Assembly (NCBI GenBank): GCA_028868515.1
Contig: JAGWUI010000003.1
Span: 62,001-126,000 of the forward strand
Length of the DNA: 64,000 nucleotides
Origin: Gammaproteobacteria bacterium
Lineage (GTDB): Bacteria > Pseudomonadota > Gammaproteobacteria > Pseudomonadales > Moraxellaceae
Reading direction: 5' to 3'
Part shown: positions 26,217-36,587 of the stretch, piece by piece
How positions within the stretch are numbered: the stretch's first letter is position 1
Layout of the letters: each line of letters starts with the position of its first letter
The notes under the pieces: generated by a model
Told to the model about the DNA's origin: nothing
The model's database searches: none
What the model saw: only the letters and a program-made list of their open reading frames with translations
Program-made: the position numbers and the translations under genes

Positions 26217-26810
26217 TCAGCCTGCAGGAAGTTGAAATAATGCTCGAGCAGCGTCACTCGGTGGATTTTTAAATGCCCATGCATGTATTTCAAGTGAACT
26301 TGGACTCAGACCTGAATAAATTTTTGCAAATCCTGCACGAGTCAACGCAGCAACAAGTGACTTCTGAGTAAATCCAGTTTTATGGGCATAAAACTCTACC
26401 CCACTTCGTTCAATTTGAGTGGTAAAGCCATAAATCACATCCAGAACCATAATCGGTCCAGCTGGTGAATGGTAAAGCACATCGTCAATATCTAAACCAC
26501 GCTCCAATGTTTGGCGCATCACCTCATGCATATCAGGCACAATAATATGTGCAAAACCATCATCCTTTAAAACATGCTGAAACCCAGCAAGTACTTTAGG
26601 CACATCATGGCGATAATAGTGTTCTAGATTATGAGAATTATAAATCGCATCAAACTGCCCTGCTTCCAGTGTTGTGAGCAAACGAGCATCGCATAAAATA
26701 TCAGGCTCACCTTTCGGATCAATATCAAGCAGTAGATGTTCAAAATCGACATACTGGGGAGGCAACGCAATTTGCTTACTATTACCACCAACGTTTAAAA
26801 CCTTTTTCAA
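26217..26810 (-). CDS. Class I SAM-dependent methyltransferase-like protein
   Basis: A 197-residue soluble protein. It opens with a glycine-containing strand (VLNVGGNSKQI), an acidic loop (LLLDIDPKGEPDILCDAR), and FDAIYNSHNLEHYYRHDVPK followed by FQHVLKDDGFAHIIVPD, the layout of methyltransferase domain 11. Such proteins are often encoded with surface polysaccharide or glycosyltransferase genes, but no such cluster is here. The start is TTG at 26810: AAGGAG lies seven bases ahead and no other start fits. Substrate unknown. Confidence 0.85.
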   Translation of the reverse strand: MKKVLNVGGNSKQIALPPQYVDFEHLLLDIDPKGEPDILCDARLLTTLEAGQFDAIYNSHNLEHYYRHDVPKVLAGFQHVLKDDGFAHIIVPDMHEVMRQTLERGLDIDDVLYHSPAGPIMVLDVIYGFTTQIERSGVEFYAHKTGFTQKSLVAALTRAGFAKIYSGLSPSSLEIHAWAFKNPPSDAARALFQLPAG

Positions 26811-26913
26811 CGCAATACTCCTTTATATAAGAACGATACTTTCCATAGATTTCGACCGATTGTAAGATATTTTCACAGCAACAAACGATCATACACAAAT
26901 TAAAGTTTGTCTA

Positions 26914-26935
26914 GATCAAACCTCAACACGCCCTA
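26914..26935. repeat. Solitary copy of the MITE terminal repeat inside the end of gap
   Basis: GATCAAACCTCAACACGCCCTA matches the right end of the 12607-12810 element at 21 of 22 positions. On the minus strand it encodes the last codons of the gap gene (Arg-Ala-Cys) and its TGA stop. No partner repeat was seen within the next few hundred bases on either side. Confidence 0.7.
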
Positions 26936-27957
26936 ATCACCCCACACAAATCCAATAACCGATTCGCATAACCCCATTCATTATCATACCAAGCCAAAAC
27001 TTTGGCTTGTCGACCCACAACCATTGTCTGCAAACTATCCACCACTAATGAAAATGATTGATGGTTAAAATCACTCGATACGAGCGGTTGATCGGTTACA
27101 TCCATAATCCGCTGGAAACGTCCGAACGCTGCCTCAACTAATGTCTGATTGATCTGCTCAATCGATGCAGGACGCTCCATCACAAATGACAAATCGATTG
27201 CCGCCACATTCAAAGTCGGTACACGAATCGAATAACCTTCAATCCGATTCGCCATATGTGGCAAAACACGTTTTAATGCGCCAAGCGCACTTGAAGTGGT
27301 TGGAATAATATTTTGTGCCGAAGCTCGCGCGCGACGGGGATCACGATGCGCATGATCGAGTACCGACTGGTCGGCCGTCATTGCATGAACTTCTGTCATC
27401 AAAGCAGATTCTATGCCAAACGCATCATCCAGAATTTTGACGAGTGGCACAAGTGCCTGCGTGGTACACGATACACTGGAAATGACTCTGTCAGAAGGTT
27501 TTAAAGATGTCTCATTGACACCGAAAACAATGGCTGCATCTACGGTATCAAAAGGTGCAGCACTGATAATGACTCGCTTTGCTCCCGCAGATAAATGCTT
27601 CGACGCATCTACGCGCGAACGGAAATGGCCACTACATTCTAAGACTAGATCAACGTCCAACTCTGCCCAAGGCAAAGTGGATGGATCGGCTTGTTGTAAA
27701 AACTGGATCTGGCGAGCTTGACCTTGGCTCGATACCATGAGGGTTGAGTTTTCTAAAACGGCCGTTCCTGTAAATCGACCATGCGCACTATCGAAACGTA
27801 GCAAATGTACGAGAATTTCAGGTTCTGCAATATCATTGATTGCCACAAACTCAATGTCAGGCTGACAATTACTCTCAAACCAAGCACGCAGCACATTCCG
27901 CCCAATGCGACCAAAGCCATTGATGGCAACACGGAGTGGTTTATTTGGCTGAGTCAT
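26923..27957 (-). CDS. gap: Glyceraldehyde-3-phosphate / erythrose-4-phosphate dehydrogenase
   Basis: A 344-residue NAD-dependent enzyme with the Rossmann start VAINGFGRIGRNVLRA, catalytic cysteine in SVSCTTQALVPLVK, catalytic-His region around TEVHAMTADQSVLDHAH, and WYDNEWGYANRLLDL near the end. SCTTQ rather than SCTTN, and the position just downstream of transketolase, suggest erythrose-4-phosphate dehydrogenase (Epd, pyridoxal phosphate route) or a secondary GAPDH; sequence alone does not settle it. The ATG at 27957 is chosen over a TTG at 27963. The last three codons and the stop come from a repeat element. It is separated from tkt by a terminator, so partly independent. Confidence 0.9.
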   Translation of the reverse strand: MTQPNKPLRVAINGFGRIGRNVLRAWFESNCQPDIEFVAINDIAEPEILVHLLRFDSAHGRFTGTAVLENSTLMVSSQGQARQIQFLQQADPSTLPWAELDVDLVLECSGHFRSRVDASKHLSAGAKRVIISAAPFDTVDAAIVFGVNETSLKPSDRVISSVSCTTQALVPLVKILDDAFGIESALMTEVHAMTADQSVLDHAHRDPRRARASAQNIIPTTSSALGALKRVLPHMANRIEGYSIRVPTLNVAAIDLSFVMERPASIEQINQTLVEAAFGRFQRIMDVTDQPLVSSDFNHQSFSLVVDSLQTMVVGRQAKVLAWYDNEWGYANRLLDLCGVIRAC

Positions 27958-28024
27958 TAGCAAAATCTCATGGCTTAATCAGTGTATATTTTAAGTCGTT
28001 AAATGATTGATATTACAAAAGCAT

Positions 28025-28054
28025 AAAACAAAAACGGCGCAAATTTTGCACCGT
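28025..28054 (-). terminator. Terminator of tkt
   Basis: ACGGCGCAAA (28034-28043) and TTTGCACCGT (28045-28054) pair with one G-T wobble. On the minus strand this stem is followed by TTTTTGTTTT. Confidence 0.82.
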
Positions 28055-28088
28055 CTTTAGAGTCTAGCATTTTAAAGAAAATTTAGTC

Positions 28089-30113
28089 TTAACCTACTAG
28101 CTCTTTAACCGCACTCACAACAGCATCCGTGGTAATGCCAAAATGCTTATACAACTGTGCAGCTGGTGCAGACTCACCGTATGAACGCATCCCGATCACA
28201 CGACCATCCAAACCAACAAACTTCCACCAGTAATCCACATGCGCCGCTTCAACCGCAACACGAGCACGAATTGCGCTTGGTAATACAGATTCACGATACT
28301 CAGCAGATTGCTCCATAAACACTTCACATGAAGGCATTGATACCACACGCACACCGTCAAGCTGAGCATACGCTTCCATTGCCAAGCTCACTTCTGAACC
28401 CGTTGCAATGATAATGGCTTTTAATGCGCCCTTCTCTTTTGCCAACACATAACCACCTTTGGCAACATTAGCAAGCTGTTCAGAAGTACGCGCTTGGAAT
28501 GGCAAATTCTGGCGAGAGAAAATCAATGCTGTCGGGCCATGCTGACGTTGTAGTGCGAGTTTCCAAGATACTGCTGATTCAACTGTATCCGCTGGACGCC
28601 ATACATGCAGATTGGGTGTACCACGCAATGATGCAATTTGTTCAATCGGTTGATGCGTTGGGCCATCTTCACCCAGACCGATCGAATCATGGGTATACAC
28701 ATGAATCACACGCTGTTTCATCAGCGCAGACATACGCACCGCATTACGCGCATATTCCATAAAGATCAAGAAAGTCGCTACGTAAGGAATCAAACCGCCG
28801 TGCAGCGCGATACCATTTGCCATGGCGGTCATACCAAATTCACGCACACCATAATGGACATAGTTACCAGCAGGATTATCTTGAATACCGACAGAACCTT
28901 TCCAAATAGTAAAGTTTGAACCCGCCAAATCTGCAGAACCGCCAAGCAACTCTGGCAAAATTGGACCAAATGCTTCAAGTGTATTCAAGCTGGCTTTACG
29001 ACTGGCAATGGTTTCGCCTTTGGCATTGCACTCTGTAATAAACGCATCTGCTTTCGCTTCAAAATCAGCAGGCAGCGCACCACTCAAACGACGTGTAAGT
29101 TCAGCGGCAAGTTCTGGATAACGTTGGCTATAAACATCAAATACAGAATCCCAATGCTGTTCAAGCGCTGAACCTTTCGCCTTACCATCCCAAGCTTCAT
29201 AAACATCTTCCGGGATGACAAATGCCTCATCTGCCCAACCTAAAACTTCGCGAGTCAACGCAACTTCAGCAGTACCTAGTGCTGAACCATGACACTCTTC
29301 TTTACCTTGTTTGTTTGGTGAACCTAAACCAATAATAGTTTTACAAATAATGAGTGAAGGTTTATTGGTTTCTGCTTGCGCTTCTAAAGTCGCTTCACGA
29401 ATTGCTTTGGCATCGTGACCATCGACTTTGATGACATGCCAGCCATAAGACTCAAAACGTTTTTTCGTGTCATCGCTGAACCAGCCTTCAACCTCACCAT
29501 CAATTGAAATGCCATTATCATCATAATAAGTAATCAGTTTGCCTAGCCCCAAAGTACCTGCTAGCGAACAGACTTCATGCGAAATACCTTCCATCAAACA
29601 GCCATCACCCACAAAACAATAGGTAAAATGGTCAATCACATTTAAACCATCACGGTTAAATTGTGCAGCTAATGTCTTCTCTGCAACAGCAAAACCAACA
29701 GCATTGGCAATACCTTGACCGAGTGGTCCTGTGGTTGTTTCCACACCGACCGTGTAGCCATATTCAGGATGACCTGGTGTGCGGCTATCAAGTTGACGGA
29801 ATTGTTTAATATCTTCCATCGTCACATCGTAACCAGTCAAATGCAGCAAAGCATATTGCAACATTGAGCCATGACCATTCGACAGTACGAAACGATCACG
29901 ATTGACCCAGTTTGGATTACTTGGGTTATGACGCAAAATTTGACGCCACAGCACTTCGGCGATATCTGCCATACCCATGGGTGCACCTGGATGACCTGAG
30001 TTGGCTTTCTGAACCGCATCCATCGATAACACACGGACTGCATTAGCAAGGCGGCGTTGATTCAACGGTGGATTAAAAATCGGCTGTTCTGTAGCATGGG
30101 ACGATTGAGTCAT
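28089..30113 (-). CDS. tkt: Transketolase
   Basis: A 674-residue thiamine diphosphate enzyme that moves two-carbon ketol units between sugar phosphates in the pentose phosphate pathway. It shows [19 protein letters not shown], the ThDP/Mg motif region [12 protein letters not shown] through [30 protein letters not shown], and the pyrimidine-domain [19 protein letters not shown]. Length matches bacterial TktA. The ATG at 30113 opens [11 protein letters not shown]. The gap/epd gene follows on the same strand. Divergent metK begins 248 bases upstream; that gap holds both promoters. Confidence 0.97.
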   Translation of the reverse strand: MTQSSHATEQPIFNPPLNQRRLANAVRVLSMDAVQKANSGHPGAPMGMADIAEVLWRQILRHNPSNPNWVNRDRFVLSNGHGSMLQYALLHLTGYDVTMEDIKQFRQLDSRTPGHPEYGYTVGVETTTGPLGQGIANAVGFAVAEKTLAAQFNRDGLNVIDHFTYCFVGDGCLMEGISHEVCSLAGTLGLGKLITYYDDNGISIDGEVEGWFSDDTKKRFESYGWHVIKVDGHDAKAIREATLEAQAETNKPSLIICKTIIGLGSPNKQGKEECHGSALGTAEVALTREVLGWADEAFVIPEDVYEAWDGKAKGSALEQHWDSVFDVYSQRYPELAAELTRRLSGALPADFEAKADAFITECNAKGETIASRKASLNTLEAFGPILPELLGGSADLAGSNFTIWKGSVGIQDNPAGNYVHYGVREFGMTAMANGIALHGGLIPYVATFLIFMEYARNAVRMSALMKQRVIHVYTHDSIGLGEDGPTHQPIEQIASLRGTPNLHVWRPADTVESAVSWKLALQRQHGPTALIFSRQNLPFQARTSEQLANVAKGGYVLAKEKGALKAIIIATGSEVSLAMEAYAQLDGVRVVSMPSCEVFMEQSAEYRESVLPSAIRARVAVEAAHVDYWWKFVGLDGRVIGMRSYGESAPAAQLYKHFGITTDAVVSAVKELVG

Positions 30114-30361
30114 AACAAATACCTAGTGCGAAAATGGGCACGAACAAATTCGAAGACGTATTGTCGTTGAATTGACAGAATGGGTAAAGCATTCTTATCA
30201 AAGAAACACATTTTTGACGTGACTCACAAGAACTCGACTTGAAATTTATTACATTTTACCTGAGCATTTCTCACCTGCATTTATGATGCAGATACCTAGC
30301 CCCATATAAAAAATAGCGTTATCATGGGAAGTTAACATTTACATAAGTTATTGGGTTTTTC

Positions 30362-31522
30362 ATGCGCGAATATTCTGTTTTTACTTCTGAATCGGTCAGT
30401 GAAGGCCACCCTGATAAAATGGCTGATCAAATCAGTGATGCCATTCTTGATGCAATCCTTGCACAAGATAAATATGCACGTGTAGCTTGCGAAACACTGG
30501 TTAAAACTGGCGTTGTCGTCCTTGCAGGCGAAGTCACCACCACCGCAAATGTCGATTATGAAAAAATCGCACGCGACACAGTCAACAGCATTGGCTACAA
30601 CCATTCTGACCTAGGATTTGACGGTTCAACCTGTGCGGTATTAAATATCCTTGGCAAACAATCACCTGACATCGCTCAAGGTGTAGACCGCCAGAAACCT
30701 GAAGATCAAGGTGCAGGCGACCAAGGTCTAATGTTTGGTTACGCGTCAAACGAAACCGCAGAACTCATGCCTGCTCCGATTTGTTATGCACATCGCTTAG
30801 TGCAAAAACAAGCTGAACTGCGTAAAAGCGGCATCCTACCTTGGTTGCGTCCAGACGCAAAAAGCCAAGTCACATTCCAATATGAAAATGGCGTACCAAA
30901 ATACGTCGATGCTATCGTGTTATCAACACAACATGATCCATCTATTTCTCAAGCATCCCTAAAAGAAGCTGTGATGGAAGAAATGGTGAAAAAGATCTTC
31001 CCAGCAGAAATGCTGCATGAAAAAACTCAGTATCATATCAACCCGACTGGACTATTCATCATCGGCGGTCCTGTTGGCGACTGTGGTTTAACTGGTCGTA
31101 AGATTATCGTCGATACTTACGGCGGTATGTCACGTCACGGCGGTGGCGCGTTCTCAGGTAAAGACCCATCAAAAGTTGACCGTTCAGCAGCTTATGCAGG
31201 TCGCTATGTCGCTAAAAATATCGTTGCAGCAGGCCTTGCGGATAAATGTGAAATTCAAGTTAGCTATGCAATTGGTGTTGCAGAACCAACCTCCATTTCA
31301 ATCAACACCTTCGGTACTGGCAAAGTCAGTGATGAAACCATCATTGCTCTTGTTCGTGAACACTTCGACTTACGTCCTTATGGCATTAGCCGTATGCTCG
31401 ATTTGTTGCATCCAATCTATCAAGAAACTGCGAGCTATGGGCACTTTGGTCGTGCTGCTAACGGTTTACACTTTAGCTGGGAACGTACAGATAAAGCAGC
31501 AGGTTTAAAAGCAGCTGTTTAA
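30362..31522 (+). CDS. metK: S-adenosylmethionine synthetase
   Basis: MetK makes S-adenosylmethionine from methionine and ATP. The 386-residue protein opens [19 protein letters not shown] with the ATP-binding His, and contains [14 protein letters not shown], the phosphate loop [20 protein letters not shown], and [19 protein letters not shown]. Length is typical. No strong ribosome site precedes the ATG (TTGGGTTTTTC). I looked for a SAM riboswitch in the 248-base leader and saw none that I could justify. A terminator follows. Confidence 0.98.
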   Translation: MREYSVFTSESVSEGHPDKMADQISDAILDAILAQDKYARVACETLVKTGVVVLAGEVTTTANVDYEKIARDTVNSIGYNHSDLGFDGSTCAVLNILGKQSPDIAQGVDRQKPEDQGAGDQGLMFGYASNETAELMPAPICYAHRLVQKQAELRKSGILPWLRPDAKSQVTFQYENGVPKYVDAIVLSTQHDPSISQASLKEAVMEEMVKKIFPAEMLHEKTQYHINPTGLFIIGGPVGDCGLTGRKIIVDTYGGMSRHGGGAFSGKDPSKVDRSAAYAGRYVAKNIVAAGLADKCEIQVSYAIGVAEPTSISINTFGTGKVSDETIIALVREHFDLRPYGISRMLDLLHPIYQETASYGHFGRAANGLHFSWERTDKAAGLKAAV

Positions 31523-31542
31523 ACGTTATTTTGAAATAAAAA

Positions 31543-31569
31543 ATGCCCCTTAATTGGGGTGTTTTTTAT
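31543..31569 (+). terminator. Terminator of metK
   Basis: CCCC (31546-31549) and GGGG (31556-31559) form a short GC stem, extended by flanking A-T pairs, followed by TGTTTTTTATT. Confidence 0.82.
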
Positions 31570-31620
31570 TGTTATTTAATAATCAAATACATAAGACAAC
31601 AATAAACAAGGACTTTTAGC

Positions 31621-32002
31621 ATGTGTATTCTAAGGCTGCATAGTGAAACATTTTCATTCACTCAGAGTGAAAAATGAACCTCGCCGTGCTGGCTCCAAAT
31701 TAATTAATCAAAATCATTGTTTAATTTTAAGAGTATCAGATCTAGATTTTGATAACATTCAAGGACAAATCAAAGATGCTATTTCTTTTTTAAGAACTTG
31801 GGAATTAGAGTTAGTCAAACTTATCGCATTAAACGATAACATTGAAGCTTGCTTAGATTTTCCACTTTACTCAAGATTTGATAAGGACATTATTGTGCAA
31901 AATGATCACTTACCAAAAGAACTCATTATCCTTGCAGGAAGAATTGGTTTAAGCATCGAAATGTCTATCTATGACAAATATGTTTTTTCCGATTCTGATT
32001 AA
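31621..32002 (+). pseudogene. DUF4279-like gene with N-terminal deletion and frameshift
   Basis: From memory, DUF4279 proteins of Acinetobacter begin MC-LR-xSETFSF and later have PRRA-S and SDxDFDN motifs. Here ATG 31621 gives MCILRLHSETFSFTQSEK and then stops. The rest continues in another frame: NEPRRAGSKLINQNHCLILR, VSDLDFDNIQGQIKDAISFL and a normal end (ELIILAGRIGLSIEMSIYD). So the 5' part is joined out of frame, with roughly 20 residues apparently lost. A GTG at 31643 opens a 119-residue frame that could still be translated, but it lacks the proper N-terminus. Function of the family unknown. The gene lies alone between metK and secA. Confidence 0.6.
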
Positions 32003-32057
32003 CTCAACTCATAGCAATTCTTTGAATCACAATAACCAACAATAAAAATATTCCAAT

Positions 32058-32085
32058 AAAAAACGAACCCTAAGATTCGTTTTTT
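32058..32085. terminator. Bidirectional terminator between the DUF4279 relic and secA
   Basis: AAAAAACGAA (32058-32067) pairs with TTCGTTTTTT (32076-32085), with A and T runs on both sides. It can terminate secA as well as the plus-strand gene. Confidence 0.85.
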
Positions 32086-32103
32086 ACATCATCCTAAAAC
32101 CAA

Positions 32104-34857
32104 TTAAGCAATTGCACCATGACAATGCTTATATTTTTTACCAGAGCCACATGGGCAGGCTTCATTACGACCAATGTTCATCGCAGCGTAAGGATTCGTT
32201 TCTTTAAACGAACCACTCAAACGTGTATCAGATTGATTCACCGCTTGCAATTCAGGGTCTTGTGACACCTCTCCAGTCAATCCATCCACTTCAGAATGCT
32301 GGAATTGTAAACGCATTGCTTCCGCATCACGCAGTTGTTGCGCTTCCATTTCCGCAAGTTCTTCAGCAGTCGGCACATGCATGCGCGACAAATCTTGAAT
32401 CACTTCTGATTTAATTGCTGCAAGCATGTTTTGGAACAAAGTAAAGGCTTCGCGCTTATATTCCTGCTCTGGATTCTTTTGCGCATAACCACGCAAATGA
32501 ATGCCTTGGCGCAAATAATCCATCGCAGCCAAATGTTCTTTCCAATGACGATCAAGCGATTGCAGCATGAAATGACGCTCAAGCATATTTGCCGACTCGT
32601 CACCCATCTGTTGGCGACGTGCTTCATAATGCGCCACTGATGCTTCAACGATCTTCTTCCGAAGACCAACTTCATCTAAACGGCGATCCGTAGCCAACCA
32701 ATGTTGTACAGGTGCAGTAATCCCAAACTCAACGGATAAAGCATTTTCCAATCCAGCAGTATCCCACTGATCTTCAATACTTTGCGGTGGAATGAAATTA
32801 TCAATCAAACCATTAATCACATCATCGTGCATATTCAAGATGCCATCGTGAATAGTTGGTTCATACAACACATCATCACGCTGACCATAAATAATCTTAC
32901 GCTGCTCATTGGCAACATCGTCATATTTCAAGAGATTCTTACGAATATCGAAGTTGCGCGCTTCAACTTTGCGCTGAGCACCCTCAATAGAGCGACTGAC
33001 CATTTTATGTTCAATTGCTTCGTCGTCTTTTAGGCCCATTGCACGCATCATATTCGTGACACGCTCACCCGCAAAAATACGCATGAGATCATCTTCAAGC
33101 GATAAGTAGAAACGAGACACACCTGGATCACCTTGACGACCTGCACGACCACGCAACTGATTATCGATACGACGTGACTCATGACGTTCAGAACCGATAA
33201 TATGCAAACCACCCGCTTCAATCACTTGCTTGTGCTTCTCTTCCCACTCCGCACGTAAGCGCTGTGCATCAGCTTCTGTCGCATTAGGGATTGCTTCTAA
33301 CTGAACTTTCCAGTTACCACCCAGTAGAATATCTGTACCGCGACCAGCCATGTTCGTTGCAATGGTAATTGCTGATGGACTACCCGCTTGCGCGATAATA
33401 TACGCCTCACGCTCATGCTGTTTTGCGTTCAACACTTCGTGAGCAATACCGCTTTGTGTCAACATATTTGACAAAAACTCGCTCGCCTCAATTGTTGCAG
33501 TACCCACAAGTACGGGAGCGCCTTTAGCCTGAATTCGCTTGACTTCTTCGATAATCGCCATATATTTTCCAACTTTCGTTAAGAAAATCAGGTCATTGTT
33601 ATCGACACGAATCATTGGCTTATGTGTAGGAATAACGACTACATCTAATGCATAAATTTGTGCAAATTCAGCAGCTTCAGTATCCGCAGTCCCCGTCATA
33701 CCACCTAATTTATGATAAAGACGGAAATAATTTTGGAATGTTGTTGTCGCAAGCGTTTGATTTTCATTTTGAATATTCAAACCTTCTTTTGCTTCAGTCG
33801 CTTGGTGTAGACCTTCTGACCAACGACGACCTGGCATCGTACGACCAGTGTGCTCATCAACCAGTACAACCTCACCTTCGCTGATGATGTAATGTACATC
33901 GCGCTGGAATAAATGATGAGCCTTCAATGCGGCATTCACATGATGAACCAAATTTAATTTGCTTGGCGAATACAGACTTTCACCGTCTTCAAGTAAGCCC
34001 ATATCCGTTAAACGTTGCTCAACAAACTCATAACCCGCTTCAGTCATGTCGATGTTGCGCTGTTTCTCATCAATCCAGAAATGACCACCATCTGGAACTT
34101 TTTCTTCTTTTTGGCGAATCAACTCGGGTGCAAGTTTATTAATCATTTCATAAAGTTTTGAAGAATCATCACTTTGTCCAGAAATAATCAAGGGTGTACG
34201 CGCCTCATCGATCAGGATCGAATCCACTTCGTCGATGATTGCATAATTTAAACCACGCTGTTTCTTTTCTTCTGGTGTGAACACCATGTTATCGCGCAGA
34301 TAATCGAAGCCAAACTCGTTGTTTGTGCCATAAGTAATGTCGGCACGATAGGCTTCATGTTTTTCATCGGGTGCTTGCATTGAGCGAATAACGCCAACGG
34401 TTAAACCCAGAAATTCAAACAATGGACGGTTTAATTCAGCATCACGTGCAGCCAAATAATCATTAACCGTGATGACATGTACACCTGAATCACTCAATGC
34501 ATTCAGATAACAAGCCAAAGTCGCCATCAGCGTCTTACCTTCACCTGTACGCATTTCAGCAATACGGCCTTCATGCAAGGTAATCCCGCCAATCAACTGT
34601 ACGTCATAATGACGCATACCCAATGCACGCTTACTGGCCTCACGACAGACCGCAAACGCTTCTGGTAATAAACTATCTAAAGTAGCGCCATCACGATAGC
34701 GTTGTTTAAATTCTGTGGTCTTTGCAGCAATCTCTGCATCACTGAGCGCCGAAATTGTCGGCTCAAAAGCATTAATGGCATCGACGCTTTTACGCATCCG
34801 TTTAAGTTCACGTTCATTCTTGGTGCCAAAGATGCCACCGACCATACTAGCTAACAT
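32104..34857 (-). CDS. secA: Preprotein translocase ATPase SecA
   Basis: SecA drives secretory proteins through SecYEG with ATP. The 917-residue protein has the Walker A segment [20 protein letters not shown] (about 100), [15 protein letters not shown], the DEVD box [19 protein letters not shown], the second motor domain with [17 protein letters not shown] and [10 protein letters not shown], and a C-terminal zinc-binding SEC-C motif [16 protein letters not shown] that contacts SecB. Length is typical. ATG 34857 opens [20 protein letters not shown]. It is a single gene; no secM-like leader is apparent in the 313-base upstream gap. Confidence 0.98.
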   Translation of the reverse strand: MLASMVGGIFGTKNERELKRMRKSVDAINAFEPTISALSDAEIAAKTTEFKQRYRDGATLDSLLPEAFAVCREASKRALGMRHYDVQLIGGITLHEGRIAEMRTGEGKTLMATLACYLNALSDSGVHVITVNDYLAARDAELNRPLFEFLGLTVGVIRSMQAPDEKHEAYRADITYGTNNEFGFDYLRDNMVFTPEEKKQRGLNYAIIDEVDSILIDEARTPLIISGQSDDSSKLYEMINKLAPELIRQKEEKVPDGGHFWIDEKQRNIDMTEAGYEFVEQRLTDMGLLEDGESLYSPSKLNLVHHVNAALKAHHLFQRDVHYIISEGEVVLVDEHTGRTMPGRRWSEGLHQATEAKEGLNIQNENQTLATTTFQNYFRLYHKLGGMTGTADTEAAEFAQIYALDVVVIPTHKPMIRVDNNDLIFLTKVGKYMAIIEEVKRIQAKGAPVLVGTATIEASEFLSNMLTQSGIAHEVLNAKQHEREAYIIAQAGSPSAITIATNMAGRGTDILLGGNWKVQLEAIPNATEADAQRLRAEWEEKHKQVIEAGGLHIIGSERHESRRIDNQLRGRAGRQGDPGVSRFYLSLEDDLMRIFAGERVTNMMRAMGLKDDEAIEHKMVSRSIEGAQRKVEARNFDIRKNLLKYDDVANEQRKIIYGQRDDVLYEPTIHDGILNMHDDVINGLIDNFIPPQSIEDQWDTAGLENALSVEFGITAPVQHWLATDRRLDEVGLRKKIVEASVAHYEARRQQMGDESANMLERHFMLQSLDRHWKEHLAAMDYLRQGIHLRGYAQKNPEQEYKREAFTLFQNMLAAIKSEVIQDLSRMHVPTAEELAEMEAQQLRDAEAMRLQFQHSEVDGLTGEVSQDPELQAVNQSDTRLSGSFKETNPYAAMNIGRNEACPCGSGKKYKHCHGAIA

Positions 34858-35117
34858 TGACTATCGACTCTAAATAAATAACTTTAAATAAATTTTGACC
34901 AAAACCATCACTTGTGCGATTAAATCGCCTCAAAACAATCGTTCAAAATCAGCTATATCAACTTGCCGCAAACCGCGACGTTATTAAATATCCATCACAA
35001 AACCACACTAACACACATCTTAAAACTGCATCATCACCTCAGGCAAAAAAGCCTCATATGCAAGTCTGTATGTATTATGGTGACAGATCGAAGAAGTGCA
35101 AGGGAAAACATAAGTAT

Positions 35118-35148
35118 CGAGTAGATTTTATCGCATAAAATCTACTCG
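35118..35148. terminator. Perfect 14-bp inverted repeat between secA and the GST gene
   Basis: CGAGTAGATTTTAT (35118-35131) and ATAAAATCTACTCG (35135-35148) are exact reverse complements around a three-base loop. It lies 22 bases past the stop of the minus-strand GST-like gene and so may terminate it, although no T-run follows. The rest of the 34858-35170 gap, which must contain the secA promoter, holds only a short plus-strand frame (34914-35138) that looks spurious. Confidence 0.6.
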
Positions 35149-35170
35149 TATATGACAAGTCTCTCAGGAA

Positions 35171-35953
35171 TTAACCATAAGTACGATTCAGATATTGAAT
35201 AATATCTTTAGACTCAAACATCTGCACGCCTGTATTTGCATCTACCAAATAAGGCACTTGTAATCGCCCTTGCATTTTTGGCAACTCTTTTTCCCGTTTT
35301 CCACCTGGTAACGGCACATATCGACCTGGTTTTGCACGAAATACCGCAGGCCCCATATCTTGCCAGCGCTCTTTAGCCACGTTATGCAGCACATAAGGGA
35401 GTTCAAGCTCACACAAACGTTCACGAACCAAACGCGTAAACGGACTTCCTTCGAAGCTCCATAATTCAAGCATTGTTTCAGGCGCTGCTTTATTGACATT
35501 AGTTGCGTCTGCCTTTAAGCCACGCATCAAGCGCGCACCACTGACTAGCGTACCAACAATTGGCTGCTTCGCTAAACCTTGCCACTTCGATGGCGTCTTG
35601 CCTGATTTACCATACTCTTTAAACAGGTAATCGATAATTTCTTGTGATTCCTGAAGTTTGACACCTGTATTTTGGTCAACCAATAAAGGAAATTGAACTT
35701 TACCGCCAATCGACTGAATAATCTTCTCTGCGGTTGGACGGAAACGTGTACCATTTTTTGGACAAGGATATACTTCAAAGTCCAAATTCAGCATGGTTAA
35801 TACTTCACGTACACGACGACAAAATGGACATCCTTCCATATCATAAAGTTGAATCGCCTGTTCAGGCTGTTTCGGAGTTGGAGTTCCAGTGACGCCGCGC
35901 CCACCTTCAAGCAAAGTGCTAATCACAGATTGTAAAACTTTAATTTGATGCAC
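35171..35953 (-). CDS. Protein with two tandem GST N-terminal (thioredoxin-fold) domains
   Basis: A 260-residue soluble protein with two thioredoxin-fold domains and no GST helical domain. The first (about 35-115) has the active motif MEGCPFCRRVREVL, cis-Pro in FPLLVD and ESQEIIDYLF. The second (about 160-258) is parallel, LWSFEGSPFTRLVRERLCEL, with SPFT in place of CPFC, then VPYLVDANTGVQMFESKDI. The repeat NTGV-x-ES-xI shows the halves arose by duplication. The second has lost both cysteines. Related proteins are annotated as glutathione S-transferase N-terminal domain proteins. The GTG at 35953 is supported by AAGGA seven bases ahead. Role in thiol redox inferred only. Confidence 0.87.
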   Translation of the reverse strand: MHQIKVLQSVISTLLEGGRGVTGTPTPKQPEQAIQLYDMEGCPFCRRVREVLTMLNLDFEVYPCPKNGTRFRPTAEKIIQSIGGKVQFPLLVDQNTGVKLQESQEIIDYLFKEYGKSGKTPSKWQGLAKQPIVGTLVSGARLMRGLKADATNVNKAAPETMLELWSFEGSPFTRLVRERLCELELPYVLHNVAKERWQDMGPAVFRAKPGRYVPLPGGKREKELPKMQGRLQVPYLVDANTGVQMFESKDIIQYLNRTYG

Positions 35954-36021
35954 TTCTCATTCCTTAAATTCCAATTTAACGCGATACATCACGCGTTAAA
36001 ACTAACCAACATAGTGAAAGA

Positions 36022-36534
36022 TCAATCAATCAACGCCACATCTGATACCAAAATTCCATTATTGTCGGCATAAATAAACATGCCTGACTCAATCATTAAT
36101 CCACCGAAATTCAGGGTTACGTTGGTTTCACCGAGACCTTTACGGTTACTTTTTTGAGGAATGCTTGCCAACGCTTGTACGCCGAGATCAAGCGCTGCCA
36201 ACGCATCAACATCTCGTACACAGCCGTAAATGACTACACCAGACCAATGATTTTTAACTGCACTTTCACCAATCAAATCACCAAGTAGCGCACAACGCAT
36301 AGATGCTCCGCCATCGACGACAAGCACTTTACCCGCACCTTCTGTTGCGAGCAACTCTTTTACTCTCGAGTTATCTTCAAAGCATTTGACCGTCACCACT
36401 TCCCCGCCAAAAGCCTTTTTTCCGCCAAAATTACGAAAAGACTTTCCATCAATGGATGGACTGCACACTTGAGTATCAGGATGATCATCCAGCAAATCAC
36501 AGGTGACAAATGGTAGATTTTGAGAAGTGCTCAT
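36022..36534 (-). CDS. rraA: RraA family protein (RNase E activity regulator-like)
   Basis: A 170-residue protein with the RraA/menG-like fold: FRNFGGKKAFGGEVVTVKCF, GKVLVVDGGASMRCALLGD, HWSGVVIYGCVRDVDALAAL and LGVQALASIPQKSNRKGLGE. E. coli RraA binds RNase E and damps its activity. Others in the wider family are aldolases acting on 4-hydroxy-4-methyl-2-oxoglutarate, and the GD-x20-RD metal motif (LGDLIGE to CVRDVD) is present here, so an aldolase activity cannot be excluded. It sits 68 bases upstream of the double-GST gene on the same strand. Confidence 0.93.
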   Translation of the reverse strand: MSTSQNLPFVTCDLLDDHPDTQVCSPSIDGKSFRNFGGKKAFGGEVVTVKCFEDNSRVKELLATEGAGKVLVVDGGASMRCALLGDLIGESAVKNHWSGVVIYGCVRDVDALAALDLGVQALASIPQKSNRKGLGETNVTLNFGGLMIESGMFIYADNNGILVSDVALID

Positions 36535-36587
36535 AGATACATATTCCTTTGAATATTTTGTGACGATGTTGAACTAAAAATTAAATT

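Noticed and set aside
30114-30361. SAM riboswitch in the metK leader
   Set aside because: I could not find the paired helices or conserved core of any SAM riboswitch class by eye; the short leader only shows AT-rich divergent promoter sequence.
34914-35138. 74-codon plus-strand frame upstream of secA
   Set aside because: No ribosome site, Lys/Asn/Gln-rich composition typical of AT-rich non-coding DNA, and it overlaps the secA promoter region and a perfect palindrome.
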